From an uncultured Eubacteriales bacterium (lineage in GTDB: Bacteria; Bacillota; Clostridia; Oscillospirales; Acutalibacteraceae): a stretch of DNA of 6,196 bases. Of the stretch, positions 1 to 6,196 are shown piece after piece. The position numbers and the translations under genes are program-made. The first letter of the stretch is position 1. The number at the start of each line of letters is the position of its first letter. The notes under the pieces were generated by a model. It was not told the DNA's origin. It made no database searches and saw only the letters and a list, made by a program, of their open reading frames with translations. The DNA is taken from the NCBI GenBank assembly GCA_910584745.1, contig CAJUDG010000026.1, positions 1 through 6,196 of the forward strand, written 5' to 3'.

Positions 1-389
1 TGCTCCCGGTCGCCGTGGGCGGCCTGGTTCAGGTTCATGAAGTCCATGTCGATCTCCTCATTGGGGATCTCCCGGTTGTATTGGGTGGCGAAATGGCACC
101 AAGGCTTTTGCAGCAGCTCCAGGCCGCTGACCCACATTTTGCTGGGGGAGAAGGTGTGGCACCAGGTAATCACGCCGCAGCAGGAATCGTCATAGTTCGC
201 CTCTTTCATCAGGGCGGTGATCTCCTCGCAGGTCTTGACGGTGGCCTTATAGACGATGGTGCAGGGAATCAGCGGGCTTTTGTTCATCCAATCTGCCATC
301 TCAGCGGCCCGGGCCGCGACGGTTTCCAGAACCTCTGGACCGTATAAGTGCTGACTGCCCACGATAAACCAAAATTGCTTTTCTTTCAT
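1..389 (-). CDS. araA: L-arabinose isomerase, N-terminal part (3' end off window)
   Basis: AraA converts L-arabinose to L-ribulose in the cytoplasm, the first step of bacterial arabinose catabolism. Only the first 129 codons are present; the frame is still open at base 1, and the family is usually about 490-500 residues. The N-terminus reads MKEKQFWFIVGSQHLYG, the hallmark AraA opening, with the substrate-pocket Gln at residue 13. Further in are WCHTFSPSKMW and, near the window edge, IDMDFMNLNQAAHGDRE, both highly conserved in the family. The metal-binding Glu and His residues lie downstream and cannot be checked. The ATG at 389 is chosen because AGGAG sits 8 bases upstream and the motif alignment starts at once. 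The gene begins 11 bases after the kinase stop codon, and that stop overlaps its Shine-Dalgarno sequence, so it belongs to the same operon. Recognition is firm; only completeness is unknown. Confidence 0.96.
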   Translation of the reverse strand, partial: MKEKQFWFIVGSQHLYGPEVLETVAARAAEMADWMNKSPLIPCTIVYKATVKTCEEITALMKEANYDDSCCGVITWCHTFSPSKMWVSGLELLQKPWCHFATQYNREIPNEEIDMDFMNLNQAAHGDRE

Positions 390-397
390 ATGCTATT

Positions 398-402
398 CTC
401 CT
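398..402 (-). promoter_or_regulatory. Shine-Dalgarno site of araA, overlapping the kinase stop codon
   Basis: On the minus strand AGGAG lies 8 bases before the araA ATG. Its first two bases are the last two of the kinase TAG stop (403-401). Ribosomes ending on the kinase therefore stop on the araA ribosome binding site, which suggests translational coupling. Confidence 0.85.
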
Positions 403-1969
403 AAATCAGATGTTGAGTTGCCGCCAGCTCTACCGGCAGGCAGTTTTTGTATCTCTCCGTATACGCCTTAAACCCTGCCACATCGGCGAGGTCCGGCTGG
501 ATGGTGGAGCTCTTTGCCCCAGCGAACACCCGGCTGTCCAGGAAGTCCTCCAGGCTCTCCGTCCCAGACTTCTCCACAAGATAAGCCGCCAGCAGGGCCA
601 TTCCATAGGGCCCGCCCTCGCCTGCCGTTTCCATCACGGTGACCGGCGTGTTCATGGCCCCGGCCATCAACCGCTGCCCCACCACCGGGGTCTTTAACAG
701 CCCCCCGTGGCCCATGAGCTTGTCCAGGGTCACCCGCTCATTCTCAAAGAGGATATCCATACCGATCTTCAGCGCCGCCATAGTGGAACTGAGCTGGGCC
801 CGCATGAAATTCTGCAGGCTCATGCCCCCGGGCTTGCGCAGGAAGAGAGGCGCGCCCTGGTCCAGCCCAGTGACCGGCTCCCCGGCAAAGTAGTTGAAAT
901 TCACCAGCCCGCCGCAGTCCGGGTCCCCGGAAAGGGCCAGCTCGTAGAGGGTGTCGTAAGCCTTTGGCTTGCTGACATCCGCGCCAATGGCCCCGGCGAA
1001 CTGCCTGAACAGCCCCACCCAGGCGTCCAGGTCGGAGGTGCAGTTGTTGCAGTGGACCATCGCCACGGGCCTGCTGGTGGGCGTTGTCACCATGTCAATC
1101 TCCGGATAGCAGCCCTGGAGGGGCTTTTCCAGCACCGCCATCGCGAAGATGGAGGTCCCGGCGGACACATTGCCCGTGCGCTGGGCCACAGCGTTGGTGG
1201 CGGTCATGCCCGTGCCCGCGTCCCCCTCCGGCGGACAGAGGGGGATACCGGCCTGGAGTTTGCCGCTGGGGTCCAACAGCTTTGCCCCTTCTTCGGTGAG
1301 AAATCCAGCGTTTTCGCCCGCTTTCAGCACTTCGGGGAGGATATCCCGGGGGTGCCAGGGCTGGCCCGCTGTCAGCTGGTCCAGCTTGGCCAGCATCCGG
1401 CAGTCGTAGTCCATGTCCGCGCTGTCAATGGGGAACATGCCGCTGGCGTCCCCCACGCCCAGCACCTTCTCCCCGGTGAGCTTCCAGTGGAGGTAGCCCG
1501 CCAGGGTTGTCAGATAGTCAATCTGGCTGACGTGCTCCTCCCCATTCAGGATAGCCTGATAGAGATGGGCCACAGACCAGCGCTGGGGGATGTTGAACCC
1601 GAACAGCTCCGTGAGCTTTTCCGCCGCCTGGCCGGTGGTGGTATTGCGCCAGGTGCGGAAGGGAACCAGCAGCTGGCCCGCCTGGTCGAAGGCCATGTAG
1701 CCGTGCATCATGGCGGAGATACCGATGGCGCCCACCGTGGTCAGCTCCTGGTCGAATTTCTGGTGGTAGTCCTCCGCTAGATTTTTGTAGCTGTCCCGCA
1801 ATCCGGACCAAATTTCGTCCAGAGAGTAGGTCCAGTAGCCCCCCTCCTGGTGGCTCTCCCAGTCGTGGGAGCCGGAGGCGACGGGGGCGAAGTCTTCGCC
1901 GATCAGCACCGCCTTGATACGGGTGGAACCCAGCTCGATACCTAAATATGTATTCTTGCTGTCCATCAT
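401..1969 (-). CDS. FGGY-family sugar kinase, probable L-ribulokinase (non-AraB type)
   Basis: This cytoplasmic ATP-dependent kinase of 522 residues has the two-domain FGGY fold. Residues 9-22 (LGIELGSTRIKAVL) are the first phosphate-binding motif. GDASG at 173-177 matches the family's DASG motif. EGDAGTG at 248-254 carries the likely catalytic base Asp250. NVSAGTSIF at 267-275 fits the second phosphate motif. HGG at 421-423 and GEGGPYGMALLAAY at 450-463 fit the C-terminal nucleotide-binding region. It lies 11 bases before araA, so L-ribulose is the likely substrate, giving L-ribulose 5-phosphate. It is shorter than classical AraB (about 560 residues) and looks closer to the xylulokinase-like clostridial ribulokinases sometimes called AraK. 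Xylulokinase or another pentulose kinase activity remains possible. The start ATG at 1969 overlaps the upstream stop by 4 bases (ATGA) and has AAGGAG 8 bases upstream; a second ATG follows immediately. The family is certain; the substrate is inferred from context. Confidence 0.9.
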   Translation of the reverse strand: MMDSKNTYLGIELGSTRIKAVLIGEDFAPVASGSHDWESHQEGGYWTYSLDEIWSGLRDSYKNLAEDYHQKFDQELTTVGAIGISAMMHGYMAFDQAGQLLVPFRTWRNTTTGQAAEKLTELFGFNIPQRWSVAHLYQAILNGEEHVSQIDYLTTLAGYLHWKLTGEKVLGVGDASGMFPIDSADMDYDCRMLAKLDQLTAGQPWHPRDILPEVLKAGENAGFLTEEGAKLLDPSGKLQAGIPLCPPEGDAGTGMTATNAVAQRTGNVSAGTSIFAMAVLEKPLQGCYPEIDMVTTPTSRPVAMVHCNNCTSDLDAWVGLFRQFAGAIGADVSKPKAYDTLYELALSGDPDCGGLVNFNYFAGEPVTGLDQGAPLFLRKPGGMSLQNFMRAQLSSTMAALKIGMDILFENERVTLDKLMGHGGLLKTPVVGQRLMAGAMNTPVTVMETAGEGGPYGMALLAAYLVEKSGTESLEDFLDSRVFAGAKSSTIQPDLADVAGFKAYTERYKNCLPVELAATQHLI

Positions 1970-3447
1970 TTCACGTTCTCCTTTGCGGCCGCGGCAGCCA
2001 TCTCCCGGTAATGCTCCTTTTCCGCTGCCATTTCCTCTACCGTCTTTTCTTTTAGGACAAATCCCTTCACCGGGCGGTAGAGCAGCAGCTCACCCTTCAT
2101 CCGCTCCTTGGCCCGCTCGATCTCCTCTTTGTACTGGGGCAGCCACTCCGCGCCCGCAATCAGCATTTCGTCTATCATTTGCTTGATTTCACCGGGCGTA
2201 CACACCGCACCGGTAAGCGGATCCATCATGCCCGCCTGGTACAGCAGGCCGATATCCGCGTGAACCGCCGCCTCTACTGCCAGCTTCTGCACCCAAACCG
2301 ACTGGGAGCAGATCGCCGCGCAGCCCAGTGGCAGGTCGCCCACCTTGGGGACGCTGACCCCATTGCCGTCCACATAGCAGGGTACCTCCACCACGCACTC
2401 ACTGGGCAGATTGGTAATGCAGCCGTTATTCATCACGTTGAAATGCCCCCGATAGCGCCGCCCGGTCTCCAGGCCCTCAATGATGTACGAACCATGCTCC
2501 TCCGAGCGCTTCTCCGGCACAAACTTCTCCGGCGGCTCCTTCATCCAGTTGGGGAAGTCGGTCTCAAACCAGTTCCTGGACTCCTTGCACACCCGGAGAT
2601 AGCCCGCTGTCTCGCCCTGGATCCAGGAGGAGTAATTGATCCACTTCTCCATATCCTCCGGGCGCTTGCGGTACCACATCAGGTACTCGGAGAGGTGGCC
2701 GTTGGACTCGGTGGAGTAATAGCCAAAATTCTTCATCACGTCCAGCCGAATATTCTCGTCCTTGGCAAAGTCGGCGGCGCACATCAGCTGATACAGCTCG
2801 TCCTTTCGCTCGACCCCATCTGTTTTCACGCTGATGTACCAGGTCTGGTGATTCAGACCGGCGCAAATGATATCCACATCCTTCTTGTCCCGGCCCAGAG
2901 CCTTCGCAATCTGACTGTGACCGTGCTGCACCCCATGACATAGGCCGTAGGTTTCCACACCTCCATACTTGTTGGCGGCCCAGGTCATCATGGCGTTGGG
3001 GTTGGAGTAGTTGAGCATGATGCACCCCGGCGCGGCCACCTCCCGGATGTCCTTGCAGAAGTCCAGTATCGCCGCCACACCCCGCTGCCCGTACATAATG
3101 CCGCCGATACACAGGGTGTCGCCCACGCACTGGTCTACGCCGTACTTTAGCGGAATCTCTACATCTGTCGCAAAGCCCTCAAGCATACCGATGCGCACGC
3201 AGTTGATAACATATTTCGCGTCCTTGAAAGCCTCCCGGCGGTCGAGGGTGGCGTGAATTTTGATGTTCAGGCCGTTGGCCTCTATGTCACGTTGGCAAAG
3301 CTCTGTCACCATGCGGAGGTTGTCGGGATTGATGTCCATAAAGGACACTTCAATATTGTGGAACTCGGGAACAGTAAGTATGTCGGATAGCAGACGGCGG
3401 GTAAATCCAATGCTACCCGCACCTATAAAAGCCACTTTGAAACTCAT
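1966..3447 (-). CDS. GH4 family NAD- and metal-dependent alpha-glycosidase
   Basis: This is a 493-residue GH4 enzyme. The family hydrolyses glycosides by an unusual redox/elimination route that uses bound NAD and a divalent metal, usually Mn. The N-terminal Rossmann motif is FIGAGSIGFTRRL (residues 7-19), with an acidic strand end at FMDIN (36-40). GDTLCIGGIMYGQRG (109-123) and NYSNPNAMM (146-154) are family motifs near the cofactor and substrate. CHGV at 170-173 and NH at 199-200 supply the expected metal ligands Cys170 and His200, spaced as in Thermotoga AglA. GYYSTESNGHLSEY (242-255) and the later NNGCITNLPSECVVEVP stretch are also family-typical. There is no signal peptide, so it is cytoplasmic. 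Homologues are often labelled alpha-galactosidase or alpha-glucosidase, but as I recall GH4 signatures, CHGx goes with alpha-glucuronidase/galacturonidase, CHSV with alpha-galactosidase and CHEV with alpha-glucosidase. The C-terminal tail is Ala/Glu/Lys-rich. The start ATG at 3447 has AAGGAG 7 bases upstream. The family is certain; the substrate is open. Confidence 0.94.
   Translation of the reverse strand: MSFKVAFIGAGSIGFTRRLLSDILTVPEFHNIEVSFMDINPDNLRMVTELCQRDIEANGLNIKIHATLDRREAFKDAKYVINCVRIGMLEGFATDVEIPLKYGVDQCVGDTLCIGGIMYGQRGVAAILDFCKDIREVAAPGCIMLNYSNPNAMMTWAANKYGGVETYGLCHGVQHGHSQIAKALGRDKKDVDIICAGLNHQTWYISVKTDGVERKDELYQLMCAADFAKDENIRLDVMKNFGYYSTESNGHLSEYLMWYRKRPEDMEKWINYSSWIQGETAGYLRVCKESRNWFETDFPNWMKEPPEKFVPEKRSEEHGSYIIEGLETGRRYRGHFNVMNNGCITNLPSECVVEVPCYVDGNGVSVPKVGDLPLGCAAICSQSVWVQKLAVEAAVHADIGLLYQAGMMDPLTGAVCTPGEIKQMIDEMLIAGAEWLPQYKEEIERAKERMKGELLLYRPVKGFVLKEKTVEEMAAEKEHYREMAAAAAKENVK
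1978..1983 (-). promoter_or_regulatory. Shine-Dalgarno site of the FGGY kinase, inside the GH4 gene
   Basis: AAGGAG on the minus strand sits 8 bases before the ATG at 1969, within the last codons of the GH4 gene. It favours the first of the two adjacent Met codons (1969 rather than 1966). Together with the ATGA stop/start overlap it indicates coupled translation. Confidence 0.85.
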
Positions 3448-3454
3448 GGTTTTG

Positions 3455-3460
3455 CTCCTT
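3455..3460 (-). promoter_or_regulatory. Shine-Dalgarno site of the GH4 gene
   Basis: AAGGAG lies 7 bases before the GH4 ATG, inside the 31-base gap after the GH127 stop. The gap has no recognisable promoter or hairpin, so GH4 is read from the same transcript as GH127. Confidence 0.85.
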
Positions 3461-3478
3461 TCACTTAATTGCTTTAGT

Positions 3479-5512
3479 CTAGTGCCGAACCCAAACGCTC
3501 ATTTCCCCCTCACCCCGGTTAGCCCAGACATAGTAGGGGATAAATTTCAGCGTGACCTCGCTTTCCTTTGCCGGGGCATAATCAGCATAGAGAGGCGCGT
3601 CCTCCGGCAGTTCCTGGCGATAGCCGGGAAGCGCGATGGCCGTCATCTCCTGCCCGCCGATGGTGATTTTCTCCAGTTTAGACTCACCGATTTTCGTCGC
3701 ATCCACCCGCAGCATGTGCAGATTTTCCCCGTTATCGGCCTGCTCCAGACAGTAGCAGAGGGGCCCCCGGGTGACCGCCACCTTGCCCATATCCTCCCGG
3801 ACTTTGGGGTTTGCGGCGTTCAGCCGAACCTCCATGGGCAGGTCAATGGTGACACTGTCGCCGTCCTTCCATTCGCCGGTGAAGTAGATATAGCCGTCTT
3901 TCTCAATGGATCCCATACCCTGCGGCCCAGCGAATACAGAAGCCTTGCACCAGCCGGGCTTGCGGAAGGCCAAGGTGCATTCAACCGGCTTATCGGTGTG
4001 GACTGTCATTTTTGCCGTGCCCGCCCAGGGCAGACCGCTCTCTAATGTGAGGTGCAGGCCCTTACCGGTAGTCAGTTCACTGCCCATATACAGATGGGTG
4101 AACAGGGCGTCCTCGTTCTCTGTAAAGGCGTATGCCGCGGCGGAGCTGACCATTCGGGCCACGTTAGCTGGGCAGCAGGCACAGCCGAACCACTTCTGCC
4201 GCACAGTCTTTACATGGAAAAGCCGGTTATCTGTTTTGCAGGCAGCGGGATTCACCTCCAGGGGATTCACATAGTAAAAGCTCTTGCCGTCCAGGGCCAT
4301 GCCACTGAGAACGGTGTTGTACATGGCCCGTTCCATCACATCGGCATACTCGGATTTTGCCTCGATCTCCAGCATCCTCCGGGCAAAGAAAGCTAGGGCG
4401 ATGGCAGCGCAGGTCTCGGAGTAGGCGCTGTCATTGGGCAGGTCGAAGGGGTAAGAGAAAGCCTCCCCATGGACTGTGCCGCCCACGCCGCCGGTGATGT
4501 ACAGCTTCTCTTTCACAATGCTGTTCCACAGCTTCTTGCAGGCGCTGAACAGTTCCTCGTCCTCCGTAAGCCTTGCCACGTCAGCCATGCCGGAGTAGAG
4601 GTATCCTGCCCGCACCGCATGGCCCACAGCCTCGTCCTGCTCCCGTACCGGTTTGTGGGCCTGATAGTAGGCGTACTTTGACAGGTCGCTGTCCGGGGCG
4701 GGCTTGCCTTCATGCGCAGCCCGGGCCGTGTCCTCCTGCAAAAAGTAGCTGGGAGAAGTACCGCGCTGGTCTACAAAGAATTTGCTCAGTTTCAGATACT
4801 TTTCTTCGCCGGTGGCCTCATAGAGCCGCACCAGGGCCATTTCCGCAATCTCGTGACCGGGATAGCCCTTGGACTTTTCCTGCTCCGGGCCGAAGCGGCT
4901 GTCCACATAATCCGCAAACCGGCAGGCGGCGCGCAGGAGCTTATCCTTGCCGGTGGCCTCGTAGTAGGCGACCGCGCCCTCCACCAGATGTCCCAGGCAG
5001 TAGAACTCGTGATGGTCTTTGAGGTTGGTGAAGCTGCGATCCATGCCGTTGAGGATGTAGTAGGTGTCCAGGTAGCCGCTGTCATGCTGGGCGGCGCAGA
5101 CGATGTCGATGGCCTCGTCGGCGGTCTTTTCCAGTTCCGGGTCGGGGTGCTGGGTCAGAGAGTAGCCTACCGCCTCGATCCACTTGGAGAAATCCGTGTC
5201 CTGGAACACCAGGCCGTAGAATTTGTCCGGCTCTGGGTGGGCGGGATCCTCGGGGAGGGTCTCAAAGCCCCGGAAGGTGTAGGCGGGCTCCTGGAAGTTG
5301 GGGCTGGCCTTTTTCTCCGCCATGAGCTTGGCGGCGGCACGGAAATTGTGCATACAGTAGCTGGGGGCCGCGCCCGGTATACGGTCGTTGAGAGCCTCCC
5401 ACTGGTAGGGGATCATCTCCTGGCGCACGGTCTCCTGGGCGGTGTGCCAGAAACCGTCGGTGACCTTTATATCTTTAATATTGATGGGTTTGCTATAATT
5501 TTTCTTGTCCAT
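3479..5512 (-). CDS. GH127 beta-L-arabinofuranosidase (HypBA1-like)
   Basis: From the ATG at 5512 this encodes 677 residues, close to the 658 of Bifidobacterium HypBA1. GH127 enzymes (formerly DUF1680) release L-arabinose from beta-L-arabinofuranosides such as the beta-1,2-linked arabinose on hydroxyproline-rich plant glycoproteins. An (alpha/alpha)6-barrel signature is seen in CLGHLVEGAVAYYEATGKDK (172-191), GYPGHEIAEMALVRLYEATG (216-235) and FDLPNDSAYSETCAA (356-370). The catalytic set is complete: Glu350 fits the general acid/base, Glu366, Cys368 and Cys447 the zinc ligands, and Cys446 in WFGCACCPAN the nucleophilic cysteine. The 16- and 78-residue spacings match HypBA1 (322/338 and 340/417). 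The C-terminal beta-sandwich part includes VAVTRGPLCYCLEQAD (578-593). There is no signal peptide, so it should act inside the cell on imported oligosaccharides. The same frame opens 29 codons earlier, at 5599, but that ATG has only a weak GGG upstream, whereas 5512 has AGGAG at the right distance and the family alignment starts just after it. Some GH127 members act on other sugars, such as aceric acid in rhamnogalacturonan II; araA nearby favours arabinose. Confidence 0.93.
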   Translation of the reverse strand: MDKKNYSKPINIKDIKVTDGFWHTAQETVRQEMIPYQWEALNDRIPGAAPSYCMHNFRAAAKLMAEKKASPNFQEPAYTFRGFETLPEDPAHPEPDKFYGLVFQDTDFSKWIEAVGYSLTQHPDPELEKTADEAIDIVCAAQHDSGYLDTYYILNGMDRSFTNLKDHHEFYCLGHLVEGAVAYYEATGKDKLLRAACRFADYVDSRFGPEQEKSKGYPGHEIAEMALVRLYEATGEEKYLKLSKFFVDQRGTSPSYFLQEDTARAAHEGKPAPDSDLSKYAYYQAHKPVREQDEAVGHAVRAGYLYSGMADVARLTEDEELFSACKKLWNSIVKEKLYITGGVGGTVHGEAFSYPFDLPNDSAYSETCAAIALAFFARRMLEIEAKSEYADVMERAMYNTVLSGMALDGKSFYYVNPLEVNPAACKTDNRLFHVKTVRQKWFGCACCPANVARMVSSAAAYAFTENEDALFTHLYMGSELTTGKGLHLTLESGLPWAGTAKMTVHTDKPVECTLAFRKPGWCKASVFAGPQGMGSIEKDGYIYFTGEWKDGDSVTIDLPMEVRLNAANPKVREDMGKVAVTRGPLCYCLEQADNGENLHMLRVDATKIGESKLEKITIGGQEMTAIALPGYRQELPEDAPLYADYAPAKESEVTLKFIPYYVWANRGEGEMSVWVRH

Positions 5513-5600
5513 ATTTCTCTCTCCTATTGAATTTTGAATGTCTTTTTCATAGTTACAGAATTTATCGTCCCACCGGATGCCTCCCTTTTCATCTTTCATT
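5513..5600 (-). other. 88-base spacer between GH35 and GH127 genes
   Basis: This is the longest non-coding gap in the window, and its half next to GH127 is more A/T-rich than the surrounding genes. Apart from the GH127 ribosome binding site I see no convincing -35/-10 pair, hairpin with a T-run, or operator-like palindrome. It happens to stay open in the GH127 frame for 29 codons, so a longer GH127 N-terminus cannot be wholly excluded. Its larger size compared with the other junctions could reflect a processing site or weak internal promoter, but nothing seen proves either. Confidence 0.5.
5521..5525 (-). promoter_or_regulatory. Shine-Dalgarno site that decides the GH127 start
   Basis: AGGAG (in AGGAGAGAG) is 8 bases before the ATG at 5512. 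No comparable site precedes the earlier in-frame ATG at 5599. This places the GH127 start at 5512 and leaves an 88-base spacer (5513-5600) after the GH35 gene. Confidence 0.8.
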
Positions 5601-6196
5601 CTAACCCAAATCCGGCTGGTCAGTAAGAGCTATACTCTCCCCCGCCTTACCCTCGGTCTCAAATAAGATAATCTCATTTTTTCCAGCCCGTAGCAGCGGC
5701 GCTGGGATATACAGGCGCTTTTGCGGCCCGATCTCCCAGAACCGCCCAATGTTGAACCCATTTACAAAGGCCACGCCCTTGCCCCAGCCGGTGAAGTCCA
5801 AGAATGTGTCAGCGGGCTCGTCCACCAGGAAAGTGAACCGATAGAACCCCGGCAGGCCCGCCTGCCAACCTTTCGAGAAGTCCACCTTGTCCATATTGTC
5901 CAGGGGCAGGGGGTACTGCTTCCAGTGGCAGTGGATGTGTCCGTTGAGCTGCACGCACTGGGCGATGCCCTTGCGCTGCTCCTCCAGCCGTGGGCCGAAG
6001 TTCACCCTGCCCATATTCTCCATCAAGATGTCGATTTCAGCGCCGGGGGCGAAGTCCACACTGAGCTCCTTTTCCTCCAGCAGCTCCCGGTCGTAGAGGG
6101 TGGCGACAGGCTTCTGCTCCACGAAGATATTGGCCCGATCATTGGCCTTCCACAGCCGGAGTTTTTCCAGACGTTCCTCTGTGTCCAGAGTGGAGC
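5601..6196 (-). CDS. GH35-type beta-galactosidase, C-terminal part (5' end off window)
   Basis: The last 197 codons and TAG stop are present; the frame is open to the window edge. GH35 enzymes remove terminal beta-D-galactose, for example from galactan or arabinogalactan oligosaccharides. The segment is the C-terminal galactose-binding-like jelly-roll region. It shows ANDRANIFVEQKP near the visible start, ENMGRVNFGPRLEEQRKGI in the middle, and then the very characteristic GWGKGVAFVNGFNIGRFWEI, GPQKRLYIPAPLL and GKNEIILFE. The catalytic TIM barrel with its two glutamates lies upstream and cannot be checked, nor can a signal peptide. A GTG at 6122 opens an apparent ORF, but it is only a Val codon: in-frame GH35-like sequence continues upstream of it. 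The stop lies 88 bases before GH127, on the same strand, so the gene is probably co-transcribed with the arabinose genes. A GH2-like enzyme with a similar end domain is a less likely alternative. Confidence 0.88.
   Translation of the reverse strand, partial: STLDTEERLEKLRLWKANDRANIFVEQKPVATLYDRELLEEKELSVDFAPGAEIDILMENMGRVNFGPRLEEQRKGIAQCVQLNGHIHCHWKQYPLPLDNMDKVDFSKGWQAGLPGFYRFTFLVDEPADTFLDFTGWGKGVAFVNGFNIGRFWEIGPQKRLYIPAPLLRAGKNEIILFETEGKAGESIALTDQPDLG

Noticed and set aside
390..400. Terminator or promoter between the kinase gene and araA
   Set aside because: Only 11 bases separate the genes and they contain the ribosome binding site; there is no room for a hairpin or promoter.
707..1780. 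Long plus-strand ORF of 357 codons opposite the kinase gene
   Set aside because: It is a shadow of the GC-rich kinase gene: no recognisable domain, low-complexity Gly/Pro/Arg/His-rich product, and full overlap with a well-supported FGGY kinase.
2179..2943. Plus-strand ORF of 254 codons opposite GH4
   Set aside because: It overlaps the conserved GH4 core entirely and its product shows no motif; treated as a shadow.
1966..3447. Naming the GH4 gene melA or aglA
   Set aside because: The family is clear but the specificity motif is CHGV, which as I recall is neither the alpha-galactosidase nor the alpha-glucosidase version, so a gene symbol would overstate the evidence.
3260..4045. Plus-strand ORF of 261 codons spanning the GH127/GH4 junction
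   Set aside because: It crosses two confident minus-strand genes and the gap between them, with no recognisable domain.
5494..5499. Plus-strand TATAAT resembling a -10 box
   Set aside because: No -35 element at a suitable distance; it would drive antisense transcription into GH35 and arises from A/T-rich codons at the GH127 N-terminus.
4712..5530. Plus-strand ORF of 272 codons opposite GH127
   Set aside because: The product has no family resemblance and mirrors the GH127 codons; strong GC bias at third positions explains the lack of stops on the opposite strand.
6120..6122. GTG as start of a separate 173-residue protein
   Set aside because: In-frame codons upstream to the window edge continue GH35-like sequence (ANDRANIF before the GTG), and no ribosome binding site precedes it; it is an internal Val codon.

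Overview
The window is one uninterrupted stretch of minus-strand genes from a carbohydrate-utilisation operon. Read in the direction of transcription (high to low coordinate) it holds: the C-terminal part of a GH35-type beta-galactosidase (5601-6196, 5' end off the window); a complete GH127 beta-L-arabinofuranosidase (3479-5512); a complete NAD/metal-dependent GH4 glycosidase (1966-3447); a complete FGGY-family sugar kinase, probably an L-ribulokinase (401-1969); and the first 129 codons of L-arabinose isomerase araA (1-389, 3' end off the window). No RNA genes, mobile elements, CRISPR arrays or rho-independent terminators were recognised. The only gap worth noting is the 88 bases between the GH35 and GH127 genes; the other junctions are 31 bases, a 4-base overlap and 11 bases.

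Organism: codons are mostly G/C-ending, and each of the four visible start codons has a strong AGGAG or AAGGAG Shine-Dalgarno sequence 7-8 bases upstream. The gene set (GH35, GH127, long-form GH4, short FGGY kinase, AraA) is typical of a plant-glycan-fermenting, GC-rich Clostridia member such as a gut Oscillospiraceae or Lachnospiraceae relative. This is inferred from style and content; no taxonomic marker is present.

How the genes fit together: the glycosidases whose N-termini are visible lack signal peptides, so imported oligosaccharides are probably trimmed in the cytoplasm. GH35 would remove terminal beta-galactose, GH127 would release L-arabinose from beta-L-arabinofuranosides, and GH4 would remove an alpha-linked residue. 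The GH4 motif CHGV hints at a uronic acid, but this is not settled. Freed L-arabinose would be isomerised by AraA to L-ribulose and phosphorylated by the kinase; the expected next step, AraD epimerase, is not in the window. Candidate natural substrates are arabinogalactan-protein or hydroxyproline-linked arabinosides and pectin side chains. No transporter, regulator or promoter is visible; the promoter is probably upstream of 6196.
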